A stretch of DNA of 64,000 bases from Marinobacter salarius (lineage in GTDB: Bacteria > Pseudomonadota > Gammaproteobacteria > Pseudomonadales > Oleiphilaceae). The translations under genes and the position numbers were made by a program. Below, piece by piece: positions 16,627 through 23,736 of the stretch. Location of the stretch: assembly GCF_032922745.1 (NCBI RefSeq), contig NZ_CP136693.1, positions 2,294,001 through 2,358,000 of the forward strand. Direction: 5' to 3'. The notes beneath the pieces are model-generated. The model made no database searches. It had not been told where the DNA came from and worked only from the letters and a program-made list of their open reading frames with translations. Numbering within the stretch: the first letter of the stretch is position 1; each line of letters starts with the position of its first letter.

Positions 16627-18624
16627 TCAACGCCGCCGCTGAAAATAGACACTCAACCCTTGCCCCATCAGACTCTGCACCTCACTCCCCAGCGCTTCGG
16701 CCTGGATCTGCTTCTGCACAGGCTTGGTGGCCAGGCTATGGCAGTCGGTATCCCGGGCCTTGACCAGCTTCCATTCCACCTCGTTACTCACCAGCGCCAT
16801 TAACTCCTTCAACTGGGCGGTATCCTGTTCACTAAACCACCGGTCGCGGCAGCCGCCCAGGCCGTAGAAGTCGTTTTCAGCGATCAGGGACTGCCATACG
16901 GGATCCTGCCGGTTGGTTAGTACCATGCGGCGGAGCTGGCGGAGGGCAGTGCGGGTGGGCTGCAGGCCGTGTTGGGCGATCAAGCGGCGGATCTGTTTGT
17001 CGCCGTCGGTCTGTTCGTTGACAGCGGTGTGCATGTGGACGACAGCACCGTTGCCAGTCGCTGAGCTGACCAGTGCCGCCAGGGATACGTCGGTCATGGT
17101 TTTTGAGGGCAGACGGTCGACTTCGATCCAGTGCACCTTGTGGTCGTCGGCGACGAATTGCTGGGCGATGGACCAGGGCCAGAACACGATATTGTTGATG
17201 CCCATTTCGCCTGAGAGCCGCGTTGCCTTGGCGATGTTGGCCAGGGATTCGTCTACGGCGATTACTTCCACGTCTTTCAGGTAGTGCGCCAGTTCCATGG
17301 CGCGCTGGCCGGACTGTGCGCCACACACCATGATCCGCAGTGTTTCCGGCAGTTGTTCGGTATTCATGCCCAGCTCTGTCGCCATCATGGTTTTCAGGCT
17401 GGATTCGGTACGGTATGCAAGCTTGGACCAGTTGGGCCATGCCTGGGGTACGTCGGTTTTGTCCAGGCAAAGCTCGGCTGATTTCTCGTCGAAACTCTGT
17501 TTGATGGCTTCTTCCGAGGCACGGTTGTAGTAGCTGGCGGCCATCATCCCCTGCATGGCAACCGGCCAGTCCACCAGGTTCCAGCGGCCAAGCTGCACAG
17601 CATACTTCTGATGGAACAGAGCGCCGTACATGGCACTGACGATCAGCGAACCGATCATGCCGTCCTGGTGCTCGCCCATGGCAAGCTGGGCGCAAATGCT
17701 GTCGTTGATGGCGGAGGCCAGCCGCTCTTCGTCGTCCTCCGCTGTCAGGGCGTAACCGGTGCGATCGGCGTAAACCGCCAGCGCCAGCGCCAGCGGCTGG
17801 AGTTCGTCCCGCAGTTCAACGGTTTGTGCCACTTCGGCAATGATCGCCCGGCGCAGCAGGGTGGCCAGCTCTTCCACGGCTGGATCTGGCATCAGGGTTT
17901 TTTCCAGTGCCAGGATCAGCAGTTCGTCCTCGCTGGCGGCGTCCAGAGCCACTTGAGCATTCGGGTTTTCCAGATCGTATTGCTGGCGGATGATGGTACC
18001 CACGAACCGGCCGATTTCCTGGTGGGGAAGGCCGTCATGACGCAGCAGGAGGATCGCGTCCCTAACCAGTTTGGTATCGACCCTGTTGACATCCAGGTGC
18101 TCGGCGCAGGTCAGCATACCGCTATAAATGGACGGCCATTCCAGGCCGGTTTCCAGCAGCTTACGGTAATGCAGGTAAGCCACATCAAACTGGCCCTGCA
18201 GTCGCTTGGCATGGGCAACACCGCAGAAAGCGGCGGCGGATTGCCGGTCCATCTCCAGCGCCTGAATGAAATATTGCTCTGCCAGGGCCGGGCGTTCTGA
18301 TTTGATGGCCCAATAGCCGAGGTTGGTGAACTGCTGCGGTTGGGCCGGGTCCTGGCTGAGGCTGTCTGTGAACAGGGTATGTGCTTTCTGCAGCGCCCCG
18401 TCGTCCATTTCCACCCGCCCCAGCAAGCCGAGTGCCCCGGCATTGCCGGGTTCCTGCGCCAGTACTTCGTTCAGGTAGCCGCGGCATTCATAACGTGCCT
18501 TGACGCGCTGGACCAGCGACACGGGGCTGTTGGACTCGCCATAAGCCAGATTCGCCTGCAGCAGAAGCCGTGCGATATGAGCCTTTTGTGCATCGGTGGC
18601 GTGAACGTTGTGCTGTGCTTGCAT
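16627..18624 (-). CDS. TPR protein with C-terminal Rossmann (methyltransferase-like) domain
   Basis: A 665-residue cytoplasmic protein. Residues about 40-200 contain several tetratricopeptide-like repeats (AGALGLLGRVEMDDGALQKA, QQFTNLGYWAIKSERPALAE, AAFCGVAHAKRLQGQFDVAY). A long helical middle follows. From about residue 430 there is a Rossmann-like start, LRIMVCGAQSGQRAMELA, then VEVIAVDES and an acidic strand end. This resembles class I SAM-binding folds, although the glycine motif is G-x-x-x-G and degenerate. ATG 18624 is chosen because GAGGTG precedes it by four bases. TPR-plus-methyltransferase proteins occur in glycan and flagellar loci, and the flagellin genes are 3 kb away, but the substrate is unknown. 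Confidence 0.7.
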   Translation of the reverse strand: MQAQHNVHATDAQKAHIARLLLQANLAYGESNSPVSLVQRVKARYECRGYLNEVLAQEPGNAGALGLLGRVEMDDGALQKAHTLFTDSLSQDPAQPQQFTNLGYWAIKSERPALAEQYFIQALEMDRQSAAAFCGVAHAKRLQGQFDVAYLHYRKLLETGLEWPSIYSGMLTCAEHLDVNRVDTKLVRDAILLLRHDGLPHQEIGRFVGTIIRQQYDLENPNAQVALDAASEDELLILALEKTLMPDPAVEELATLLRRAIIAEVAQTVELRDELQPLALALAVYADRTGYALTAEDDEERLASAINDSICAQLAMGEHQDGMIGSLIVSAMYGALFHQKYAVQLGRWNLVDWPVAMQGMMAASYYNRASEEAIKQSFDEKSAELCLDKTDVPQAWPNWSKLAYRTESSLKTMMATELGMNTEQLPETLRIMVCGAQSGQRAMELAHYLKDVEVIAVDESLANIAKATRLSGEMGINNIVFWPWSIAQQFVADDHKVHWIEVDRLPSKTMTDVSLAALVSSATGNGAVVHMHTAVNEQTDGDKQIRRLIAQHGLQPTRTALRQLRRMVLTNRQDPVWQSLIAENDFYGLGGCRDRWFSEQDTAQLKELMALVSNEVEWKLVKARDTDCHSLATKPVQKQIQAEALGSEVQSLMGQGLSVYFQRRR

Positions 18625-18730
18625 GGGACACCTCGTAAAACCCAGCCGCGGCAACCGAGCGGCAATGGTCTGCAGTTTTTTGACGTTTTGCAGTGCTTTG
18701 AGGTGGAAGTAGCGAAACCCGTGCCAACCT

Positions 18731-18790
18731 GTAGGATTAGGCAAAGCCGTAATCCGACATTTTTTGGCCTGATGGATTCTGGGGCTGGCC
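18731..18790. repeat. Dispersed hairpin repeat (GTAATCCGAC family), copy 2
   Basis: GTAGGATTAGGCAAAGCCGT followed by AATCCGACA matches the copy at 2167-2227. The trailing block GCCTGATGGATTCTGGGG corresponds to GCCTGATGGGTTCCGGGC there. The last four bases overlap the left arm of the adjoining palindrome. Confidence 0.7.
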
Positions 18791-18879
18791 CGGCGGAGGG
18801 GATACCTTTTCTTTGGAAAAAGAACTCGCTGCGCTCAGACACCTTTTTCTGGCAGAAAAGGTACCCCCACCCCCGGGCC
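18787..18879. repeat. Variable-arm palindrome, family B, copy 1
   Basis: The left arm 18787-18812 and right arm 18854-18879 pair at 23 of 26 positions (outer GGCCCGG/CCGGGCC, inner ACCTTTTCT/AGAAAAGGT). They enclose a 41-base core, 18813-18853. The reverse complement of the core begins GCCAGAAAAAGGTGTCTGAG and ends GAGTTCTTTTTCCAA. It is nearly identical to the core at 34690-34729, whose arms differ outside the few bases next to the core. Confidence 0.8.
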
Positions 18880-18916
18880 GATCAAGTCTTTGGGGTATCC
18901 CCCGTAGGTCCAAAAT

Positions 18917-18931
18917 CGGGGTCAGACCCCA
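18917..18931. repeat. Solitary GGGGTCAGACCCC palindrome
   Basis: CGGGGTCAGACCCCA lies 12 bases from the stop codon of the VapC-type toxin gene. A single unit is present, without the paired partner seen at 13218 and 23520. Confidence 0.65.
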
Positions 18932-18942
18932 TTTAATTAGGC

Positions 18943-19329
18943 CTAAACCAGCCGAACAGGCCCCGGGTAGCGCCCAACTACATCATCAGAGGTAAGCAAC
19001 AGGAAGCCTTCAGTTTCGGCCTGGGCGACCAGAATGCGATCGAAGGGATCTTTGTGAATGTCGGGCAGGTGGCTGACGGCAAGTGTATGTTGTGATGATA
19101 TCGGCAATTCCAGATAACCATTGTCTACAAGGCCGCGTCTTAGCAGGTGCGGATCAACATGAAAATCGGTTCGGCCCAGGCTATTCTTTATAACCACTTC
19201 CCAGAGACTGGCTGCGCTGAAATACAGCCGGTTTTCCGCATTGCCGATGAGGGTTGCCGCTTCGGGAGAAAGCTTATCCGGCTGGGCCGCTGCCCATAGC
19301 AAAATGTGAGTGTCCAGAAGCAGGTTCAC
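18943..19329 (-). CDS. PIN-domain toxin, VapC type
   Basis: A 128-residue PIN-domain protein beginning VNLLLDTHILLWAA (GTG start 19329), with the first catalytic Asp in LLLDTH. The second acidic site lies in ASLWEVVIKNSLGR, and the third in HKDPFDRILVAQAETEGFLL followed by TSDD. Four acidic residues bind the metal used for RNA cleavage. The family inhibits translation by cutting tRNA or rRNA when unbound by antitoxin. The gene starts one base after the antitoxin stop codon, the usual antitoxin-toxin order. The start is set by alignment with the PIN fold; longer upstream readings would run through the antitoxin gene. Confidence 0.9.
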   Translation of the reverse strand: MNLLLDTHILLWAAAQPDKLSPEAATLIGNAENRLYFSAASLWEVVIKNSLGRTDFHVDPHLLRRGLVDNGYLELPISSQHTLAVSHLPDIHKDPFDRILVAQAETEGFLLLTSDDVVGRYPGPVRLV

Positions 19330-19330
19330 T

Positions 19331-19570
19331 TCAGCCTCCGAACATCTCAACGATTTCGTCCTGGCCCATCCGGTCGAAATCGTCCGGCACTGTGAATTCC
19401 CCTGCCATGAAGCCAATCCTTTTCTGCTGGCTTTCCTCGGGAGAATCGAAAGCCGTTACCCGGGCAACCGGCTTTCCCGCTTTGGCGATGATGAATGCTT
19501 CGCCCTTGGCGGCCCGGGCAACGAGTTGCGAAAGGCGGGTTTTCGCTTCGTGCATGTTGACGGATTCCAT
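19331..19570 (-). CDS. Phd/YefM-type antitoxin
   Basis: A 79-residue protein starting MESVNMHEAKTRLSQLVARA, the standard N-terminal DNA-binding segment of Phd/YefM antitoxins. It continues with GEAFIIAKAGKPVARVTAF. The C-terminal tail (EFTVPDDFDRMGQDEIVEMF) is acidic and matches the toxin-binding tail of antitoxins paired with PIN toxins. It should repress its own operon. The pair is probably a plasmid- or island-type stability module, and it sits beside a repeat stack. Confidence 0.92.
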   Translation of the reverse strand: MESVNMHEAKTRLSQLVARAAKGEAFIIAKAGKPVARVTAFDSPEESQQKRIGFMAGEFTVPDDFDRMGQDEIVEMFGG

Positions 19571-19695
19571 CGTGCACTCCGATTGGTTAGCTAGGTTTGG
19601 TTAGTCTATCATTGTTGAGTTCACTGAACTATCACATAATCGGACCAGAAAGTAAGCTGCGACGCATTTTAGCTATTCAAATCTCAGGAACCCCT

Positions 19696-21102
19696 ATGTC
19701 TACCGAACCCCAAACCGCCTACCAACTTAAAGTGACCCTCTCCGGGGCCAAGCCGCCGATATGGCGGCGTTTGCTGATTGAGCCTGGCACCACTTTCCAG
19801 GACCTTCACCGCATTATTCAGATGGCCATGGGCTGGCAGGCCTCGCACTTGCATTTGTTCGAGGCAGAAGGCGGCATGCTGATTGGCGACCCGGCCGAGG
19901 ACTTTGATGGCATGATGGAGTTCCGGGATGAGGCCGTTGTGCCGGTGTCCGCTGTGGTGTCAGAAGAAGGGCAGGCGCTGCGTTACGAGTATGACTTCGG
20001 CGATGGCTGGGAGCATCAAATCGTGCTTGAAAAGATCGCAGCCGTTGAGGTCGGTAGCGATACACTGCCACGCTGTATCAAGGCCGTGCGCCAATGCCCG
20101 CCGGAGGATGTGGGCGGATTGCCGGGCTTCTATGACTTTCTCGAGGCCATGGAAGATATGGCCCATCCCGAACACATCGCCGTTCGCGAGTGGTGCGGCG
20201 AATGGTTCGACCCGGACTTTGTCGATCTCGAACAGATTAACGCAGACCTTACCGAACGCGATGACTGGTTCCCGGAGGATCCTGAGCATGGCGCGCCCGC
20301 GGCCAGTGATTTTCGGGGTCTGAGCCCGGCCCAGGTGCATGAGTTGTTGCAAAACCCGCTGAACTGCCCCTCGGTTTTCAACCCTCTTTTTAATGCGGAG
20401 TCGGTGAACGAACTGCTCGATACCGCACCGGTTATCCGCATGGCCCGGGTGCTGGTGGAGGCGATGAAAGGAAAAGGCATTCGCCTGACTGGCAAAGGCA
20501 ACCTGCCGCTCAAACACGTGAAGGCAATGATCGACGCAGGTGGGGAATCCGTTGTGGCGCCGATGGCCAGGTATTCACCGATTCGCTCCGAAGAACACGT
20601 GCTGGCGGTGATCCTTACCCGCATGTTGCTGGAAATCGCCGGCTATACCAAAAAACAGAAAGGCGTACTCTCCCTCAAGAAAACTGCCGGAACCAGGATG
20701 GAGAAAAAAGGCTGGCTGACCGTATACCGGGACCTGTTCTCCACCGTTCTAACTCGGCTCAACTGGGCCTCCATCGACCACTACGAAGGCCTGGATGAAG
20801 TGCACTACACCGCACCATTCTGCTTCTGGCTGCTGTCGGAGAAAGGCGGGCAGTGGAGACCAGTGGATGAATACCTGGACGACATGCTCAAAGCCTTTCC
20901 CCGGCTCCCGCTTGCCGCCTACCCGGTGGTCTACATGAGCGATGAGGAGCAGGCACGGTCTGCGCTGCGCTCGAGAATGCTGACGCTGTACCAGCTCCTA
21001 GGCCTGATCGATCTGGATCCGGAGCATGCACGGTTGCGGGATGAGGGTGAGCAGGTGATGCGGCGGACGGCGTTGTTTGAGGGGCTGTTTCTACGAAATT
21101 AA
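19696..21102 (+). CDS. pRiA4b ORF-3-like domain protein
   Basis: A 468-residue protein starting MSTEPQTAYQLKVTLSGAKP, with AGGAA about seven bases before ATG 19696. Residues about 8-190 form a plasmid pRiA4b ORF-3-like domain. Its conserved features are PIWRRLLIEPGTTFQDLHRI, MGWQASHLHLF and YEYDFGDGWEHQI, then CPPEDVGGLPGFYDFLEAM. The C-terminal 270 residues are helical and I recognise no domain there. Members occur widely in bacteria, often near mobile DNA, but no biochemical function is established to my knowledge. It is transcribed away from the neighbouring VapC pair, 125 bases away. Confidence 0.85.
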   Translation: MSTEPQTAYQLKVTLSGAKPPIWRRLLIEPGTTFQDLHRIIQMAMGWQASHLHLFEAEGGMLIGDPAEDFDGMMEFRDEAVVPVSAVVSEEGQALRYEYDFGDGWEHQIVLEKIAAVEVGSDTLPRCIKAVRQCPPEDVGGLPGFYDFLEAMEDMAHPEHIAVREWCGEWFDPDFVDLEQINADLTERDDWFPEDPEHGAPAASDFRGLSPAQVHELLQNPLNCPSVFNPLFNAESVNELLDTAPVIRMARVLVEAMKGKGIRLTGKGNLPLKHVKAMIDAGGESVVAPMARYSPIRSEEHVLAVILTRMLLEIAGYTKKQKGVLSLKKTAGTRMEKKGWLTVYRDLFSTVLTRLNWASIDHYEGLDEVHYTAPFCFWLLSEKGGQWRPVDEYLDDMLKAFPRLPLAAYPVVYMSDEEQARSALRSRMLTLYQLLGLIDLDPEHARLRDEGEQVMRRTALFEGLFLRN

Positions 21103-21412
21103 TACCACGTTAGCCAGATTTCAGAATTGCCCGGAAAGTAATCTGAAATTCTGTACTGATGCAGTCGTTGACAATTCAGCAGGGAATTGCCGGTGGAGAA
21201 GGGGCTCGTTCAATGGGTGAGCTCAGAGCCGCAGCAAAGTATTTAGCCAGGGATGGAGACGCCAATGAATTAAATTCTCAGCAGGAAGGCTGAAGAAGAT
21301 ATTATCTCTATCTTTCACCACGAACGTGGAGGTTGGCTATGAATCCGGGTAGAACTCAAGAACCAAAACGGCCAGGTTTTAATCCCGGCCGTTTTGGTTT
21401 CACTAAGCAGGT
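21103..21412. other. Intergenic stretch with one weak hairpin and a terminator
   Basis: These 310 bases hold no credible gene. There is a weak inverted repeat, ATTTCAGAATT...AATCTGAAAT (about 21118-21150), and the flagellin terminator at the right end. A 26-codon frame at 21213-21293 (beginning MGELRAAAKYLARDGDANEL) has no ribosome-binding site that I can support, so I do not call it. Confidence 0.6.
21361..21397 (-). terminator. Terminator of the first flagellin gene
   Basis: A 12-base perfect inverted repeat, ACCAAAACGGCC/GGCCGTTTTGGT (21361-21372 and 21386-21397), lies 16 bases beyond the flagellin stop codon. The T-rich outer arm suits termination on the minus strand. Confidence 0.75.
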
Positions 21413-23263
21413 TTAACCTTGCAACAACTGCAACACCTGTTGTGGCCTTGCGTTTGCCTGGGCCAGGACCGAGAGGCCGGCAGATTGCAGCACCTGTGTG
21501 CGGGCCAGTTCGGCTGTTTCGGCCGCGAAGTCCGCATCACGGATTCGGCTATTAGCGGCCGATAGGTTCTCGGATGTTGTACTCAGATTGGCTATGGTGG
21601 ACTCGAAGCGGTTTTGCAGTGCGCCCAGCTCCGCTCGGAAGCCATTGATTTTGTCGAAGGCATAGTCGATAGCGACCAGGGCCTCTTCGGCGCCTTCCGG
21701 GGTTGATATGTTCAGTTCGTCCACGGTGACCGTGTTGTCCTCAACTGTCGCATCGTAATCTTGCTGCAGATCCACCGGGTCGCCGTTGGTGTCGAGAAAG
21801 TTCGGAGTGGTGATGGATACTGTGTAAGGTTCCCCAAACTGTGATGAGAAGATGATTTCATCGTTCGCTGAGTTCAGGTTAGCGCGAATGCCGGTGTCGA
21901 CGGTTTCTGCATTCACTTTTGAAACAACGTCGTTCAGTGAGGTGGCACCTTCGATCAGAATATCCGTGTCATTGAGTTGGACATTGATATCAATTGGGGT
22001 CGCAGTTTCAAACTTATCAGCTAGCGTTACATCTTCGGCCGCAGCGATGCTGAAGTTAGGGTCGACGACTTCGTTCACGGTACCGCCATCGCTCGCTGTG
22101 GTACTGGAAATGTCATATGTGGTGGCGACGTCGTTTGACAGCTGAATTACAGTCCCATCATTTGTTGCGCCAAGGTCAGTATCGGGAGTAAAACCTGCGG
22201 CAGTTAAGCCGGCGTCCACGGCATCCGATAGATCGTCCAATGTGTTTCCGGTACCTGCTGCCAGAGAGAAGGTAACCTCTGTTGTGTTTGAGCTATCGTC
22301 AACAACAGTGAAAGAACCCTCGACACCCAAGTCCAGGTTCATAGCACCCGGATCGAATAGTGTAACGTTTGTGGTGCCGCCCGCAGCTGTCGAACCGTCA
22401 GTTGTTGAAACGGGTGCGCCCGTTACAGATACTTGGGTGCCCGTATCATCGGAAACATTGATGTCAGCATCGACAGCCGTATTATCGGTATTTGTGAAGA
22501 CAATGGAGTTGCCATCATCGGAGACTCCGGCACTAATATCTGTCGAGGTTATAGCACCGTTAACGGCAGTTGCCAGTGCTTCGACATTCGCATAGCTGCC
22601 TGAGACGTTCACATCCTCACCACCGATAGTGGAATCGAACGTGATCGTGTTCGAGCCATTGAATGCCAGGCTTGAAAGATTAAGTGGTGTTTCCGCCGCT
22701 TCGCCCGCTTCCAGTGCTGAGGAAGAAAGACCTGACGTATTGGTGATAACTGACCCGATCTGGCTGCCCCGTGAGTCCAATCCACTCACTCCGATCGTTT
22801 CACCAGCGTTAGCGCCCACCTGAAAAGTTTGCTCACCAAAGGTTCCGTCCAGAACTTTCAACCCATTAAAGCTCGTCTGACTCGCCACGCGGTTTATTTC
22901 AGCAATTCGCTGCTGGACTTCCTGGTTGAGTGCCTCCCTGTCCGATGTGCTATTGGTGGCATTGGCCGACTGCACGGACAGTTCTCGAATCCGCTGCAAA
23001 TTGTTGGTCACTTCGTCCAGCGCGCCCTCAGCGGTCTGGGATAGAGAGATGCCGTCGTTCGCGTTACGGGACGCCATGTTGATACCGGTGATCTGAGCTG
23101 CAAATCGGGTAGAAATGGCCAGGCCAGCAGCATCGTCTTTCGCCGAGTTGATACGCAGGCCAGATGAAAGCCGCTCCAGCGCCACATTGGCATCGCCCTG
23201 TGAAGTATTCAGGTTTCGCTGAGCATTCAGCGAAGCAATATTTGTGTTAATGACCTGAGGCAT
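21413..23263 (-). CDS. Flagellin A (616 residues, long variable domain)
   Basis: A flagellar filament subunit exported by the flagellar type III system. The conserved D0/D1 N-terminus (about 1-165) contains INTNIASLNAQRNL, LERLSSGLRINSAKDDAAGL and NDGISLSQTAEGALDEVTNN. The C-terminal D1/D0 (about 515-616) contains LGALQNRFESTIANLSTTSE and ends in QANARPQQVLQLLQG. The central 350 residues are variable, rich in Thr, Asp and Ser, and lack Cys. They should form the exposed D2/D3 domains. It is larger than the partner flagellin at 23737 and uses less optimised codons. It is transcribed divergently from it, with its own promoter-like site upstream. Confidence 0.96.
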   Translation of the reverse strand: MPQVINTNIASLNAQRNLNTSQGDANVALERLSSGLRINSAKDDAAGLAISTRFAAQITGINMASRNANDGISLSQTAEGALDEVTNNLQRIRELSVQSANATNSTSDREALNQEVQQRIAEINRVASQTSFNGLKVLDGTFGEQTFQVGANAGETIGVSGLDSRGSQIGSVITNTSGLSSSALEAGEAAETPLNLSSLAFNGSNTITFDSTIGGEDVNVSGSYANVEALATAVNGAITSTDISAGVSDDGNSIVFTNTDNTAVDADINVSDDTGTQVSVTGAPVSTTDGSTAAGGTTNVTLFDPGAMNLDLGVEGSFTVVDDSSNTTEVTFSLAAGTGNTLDDLSDAVDAGLTAAGFTPDTDLGATNDGTVIQLSNDVATTYDISSTTASDGGTVNEVVDPNFSIAAAEDVTLADKFETATPIDINVQLNDTDILIEGATSLNDVVSKVNAETVDTGIRANLNSANDEIIFSSQFGEPYTVSITTPNFLDTNGDPVDLQQDYDATVEDNTVTVDELNISTPEGAEEALVAIDYAFDKINGFRAELGALQNRFESTIANLSTTSENLSAANSRIRDADFAAETAELARTQVLQSAGLSVLAQANARPQQVLQLLQG

Positions 23264-23361
23264 ATCTTTTCTCCCTGCTCAGAGTTGCCGAACCCGGTGC
23301 CCGGTCAGATTGGGCGCCTTGCCGGCAGGAATTCAGTAAATTGCCGTTTTGCAGGGAGCCA

Positions 23362-23390
23362 AGCGAACGGCGTGCCAGTTTTAATATTTA
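23362..23390 (-). promoter_or_regulatory. Overlapping sigma-28-like and sigma-54-like promoter for flagellin A
   Basis: Read on the minus strand, TAAATATT (23383-23390) is followed after exactly 11 bases by GCCGTTCG (23364-23371), close to the FliA consensus TAAAGTTT-N11-GCCGATAA. The same DNA contains TGGCAC (23372-23377) with GC ten bases after the GG (TCGCT at 23362-23366), a near match to the sigma-54 -24/-12 element. It lies about 100 bases before the start codon. Confidence 0.55.
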
Positions 23391-23519
23391 GATTTTAATG
23401 CCATGAAATATATGGCGAAAAATGTGATTCAGTAGCTCCTGGATGAGACCATCCTGCCACATTGTCGTCACAGAGGAAGGAAGGCATTTGCCGCTTTTTT
23501 GGTCGGTTGGCCCGCTTGC

Positions 23520-23573
23520 TGGGGTCAGACCCCAGTGCATTTGGCCCTACGAAATGTTCTAGGGTCTGACCCC
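23520..23573. repeat. GGGGTCAGACCCC composite element, copy 2
   Basis: TGGGGTCAGACCCCA (23520-23534) and AGGGTCTGACCCC (23561-23573) flank a small hairpin, CATTT...GAAATG. The arrangement matches 13218-13273 and looks like a mobile two-palindrome unit inserted between the flagellin promoters. Confidence 0.8.
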
Positions 23574-23619
23574 AAACTTAACGTTTTACATTCCTTTACA
23601 AAAACGACAGTTTTTTTTC

Positions 23620-23646
23620 TAAAGCAACCGCAGGGGGTGCCGTTAA
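23620..23646 (+). promoter_or_regulatory. Sigma-28 (FliA) promoter of flagellin B
   Basis: TAAAGCAA, then 11 bases, then GCCGTTAA. Spacing is exact and the -10 differs from GCCGATAA by one base. It lies 90 bases before the ATG at 23737. Confidence 0.8.
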
Positions 23647-23736
23647 GCATTGCAACAGGGCGGCGCTCCCAACCAAAAAAGAACGGGCGCCACACCTTTT
23701 CCATGAAATAACGACACATGTCGAAGGAGAAGCAAT

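Larger units (their letters stand above)
18625..18942. other. Gene-free stretch packed with three repeat families
   Basis: These 318 bases hold no convincing gene. From left to right they contain 100 bases of ordinary upstream sequence, a GTAATCCGAC hairpin repeat (18731-18790), a variable-arm palindrome (18787-18879) and a GGGGTCAGACCCC palindrome (18917-18931). The vapC stop follows. Confidence 0.8.
23264..23736. other. Divergent flagellin intergenic region
   Basis: This 473-base stretch separates two flagellins. It carries the flagellin A promoter-like site, a two-unit GGGGTCAGACCCC element (23520-23573), a sigma-28-like promoter for flagellin B and its leader with an AAGGAG site. No gene is visible in it. 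Confidence 0.8.
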
